In this document: in pieces, positions 63,444-64,000 of the stretch
Position numbering within the stretch: the stretch's first letter is position 1
Layout of the letters: the number at the start of each line of letters is the position of its first letter
NCBI GenBank assembly: GCA_012038135.1
Contig: JAAVJQ010000001.1
Coordinates: 124,001-188,000, forward strand
Direction: 5' to 3'
Source of the DNA: Salinimicrobium nanhaiense
GTDB taxonomy: Bacteria; Bacteroidota; Bacteroidia; Flavobacteriales; Flavobacteriaceae
Length of the DNA stretch: 64,000 nucleotides
Notes under the pieces: generated by a model
Seen by the model: the letters and a program-made list of their open reading frames with translations, nothing else
What the model was told of the DNA's origin: nothing
The model's database searches: none
Translations under genes and position numbers: made by a program

Positions 63444-64000
63444 TTACAATCTTTTCAGATCATTTTCCTGCATCCAACCCTGGCTTCCGTTAGGCAATTC
63501 GATTTCTACCCACTCCTGGAAGTTTTCGGTGATCTTCACTTTTGCGCCTTCATGCAGCAAGAAAGCCTCCGCGGACCTTACTGAAGGTTCGCTTTTAACC
63601 TCGACCTCTTCAGAAAAAACTATGGCAAAATTGCTTTCCTGCTGCAGGTCCTGTTTAAAGAAACCTATGGCTACAGAAGAAATTGCAAGCACCAGAAAGA
63701 ACATGCTGCCAATGAACATCAATCTTTTGGTCATGGTTCTTCTGCTGAAGTAGTACACCACAAAGAAGATAATGAAGACCAACATGCAGAATATTGCAAC
63801 CCAGGCCCATCCCGCAGCCGAAAATGCTGAAGTAGACCTGTCAAAAATGCCCCAAAATCCTTCCGATTCTTCTTCTCCCAGAGCATCAATTGCCATAGTC
63901 CTGGCAAAACTGAGATTGTTACGGGCATCTTCATTTCGGGGATCTAATTGCAGCGCTTTTTCAAAGTGATAGATACTGGGTGCGATGCGGCTTAGCTTAT
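63444..64000 (-). CDS. batE: BatE-like TPR/SH3 membrane protein (partial)
   Basis: The frame is open to the window's right edge, so the N-terminus is missing; 185 residues are visible. The first 35 (YHFEKALQLDPRNEDARNNL) are a TPR repeat, followed by two helices (about residues 57-80 and 87-107 of the visible part) and an SH3b-like end (SEAFLLHEGAKVKI...GSQGWMQENDLKRL). This is the layout of BatE of the Bacteroides aerotolerance operon (batA-E with moxR). Assignment to BatE relies on that layout. Confidence 0.85.
   Translation of the reverse strand, partial: KLSRIAPSIYHFEKALQLDPRNEDARNNLSFARTMAIDALGEEESEGFWGIFDRSTSAFSAAGWAWVAIFCMLVFIIFFVVYYFSRRTMTKRLMFIGSMFFLVLAISSVAIGFFKQDLQQESNFAIVFSEEVEVKSEPSVRSAEAFLLHEGAKVKITENFQEWVEIELPNGSQGWMQENDLKRL

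Overview
The window looks like chromosomal DNA of a member of the Bacteroidota, family Flavobacteriaceae; a marine or saline relative of Gramella, Salegentibacter or Salinimicrobium is a weak guess. Support: TAnnTTTG promoter boxes in place of sigma70 -10 boxes, almost no Shine-Dalgarno sequences, many short-leader lipoproteins and TonB-dependent receptors with a carboxypeptidase-regulatory-like N-terminus, DUF2480/DUF3078/DUF5689 families, BatE and GTA-rich C-terminal housekeeping enzymes of the Bacteroidetes type. Coding density is very high. I see no rRNA, tRNA, insertion sequence, phage or CRISPR array, and no gene-free stretch longer than 300 bases.

Layout. 1-4.9 kb: end of a suf iron-sulfur operon (sufS end, META lipoprotein, sufE, sufT, DUF2480, DUF3078), then hflX and a duplicated lipocalin-like protein. 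5-11 kb: a lipoprotein, an FAD oxidoreductase, a PqiA-like membrane protein and a secreted oligopeptidase B. 11-22.9 kb: the most accessory-looking part, two paralogous TonB receptor/lipoprotein pairs interleaved with two secreted nucleases (an EEP-fold nuclease and a lipoprotein with three Ig-like repeats plus endonuclease I); I read this as a candidate system for capturing and importing extracellular nucleic acid. 23-30.4 kb: an odd operon DUF3108-kynA-M23 peptidase-pgi, then hmgA-hppD for tyrosine breakdown. 30.4-34.5 kb: uvrC and a patatin-barrel protein. 34.7-39.5 kb: a RimK module (retropepsin-like protein, ATP-grasp ligase, aspartoacylase-like hydrolase), 5-formyl-THF cyclo-ligase, a PAS histidine kinase and a lone receiver. 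39.5-47.9 kb: lspA, a DUF4097-like protein, ileS with a DksA-like protein, recO with a third TonB receptor.

48-64 kb: gdhA and a divergent barrel protein, a transsulfuration enzyme, DUF3298 lipoprotein, ArsC-like protein, EamA transporter, thioesterase, YheT-like hydrolase, DUF1206 protein, the yicC-gmk-nadD operon, gpsA, DUF1801 protein, pheS with two small coupled genes, cvpA, a beta-carbonic anhydrase and the end of batE.

Regulatory signals of note: a GAAAACGTTTTC-type palindrome lies between promoter and start codon of both hmgA and gdhA; three genes (uvrC, the 61.8-kb gene, cvpA) have a perfect TAnnTTTG box only 4-5 nt before ATG and may be leaderless; several convergent pairs share stop-codon bases; a perfect 32-bp palindrome and several hairpins mark gene ends.
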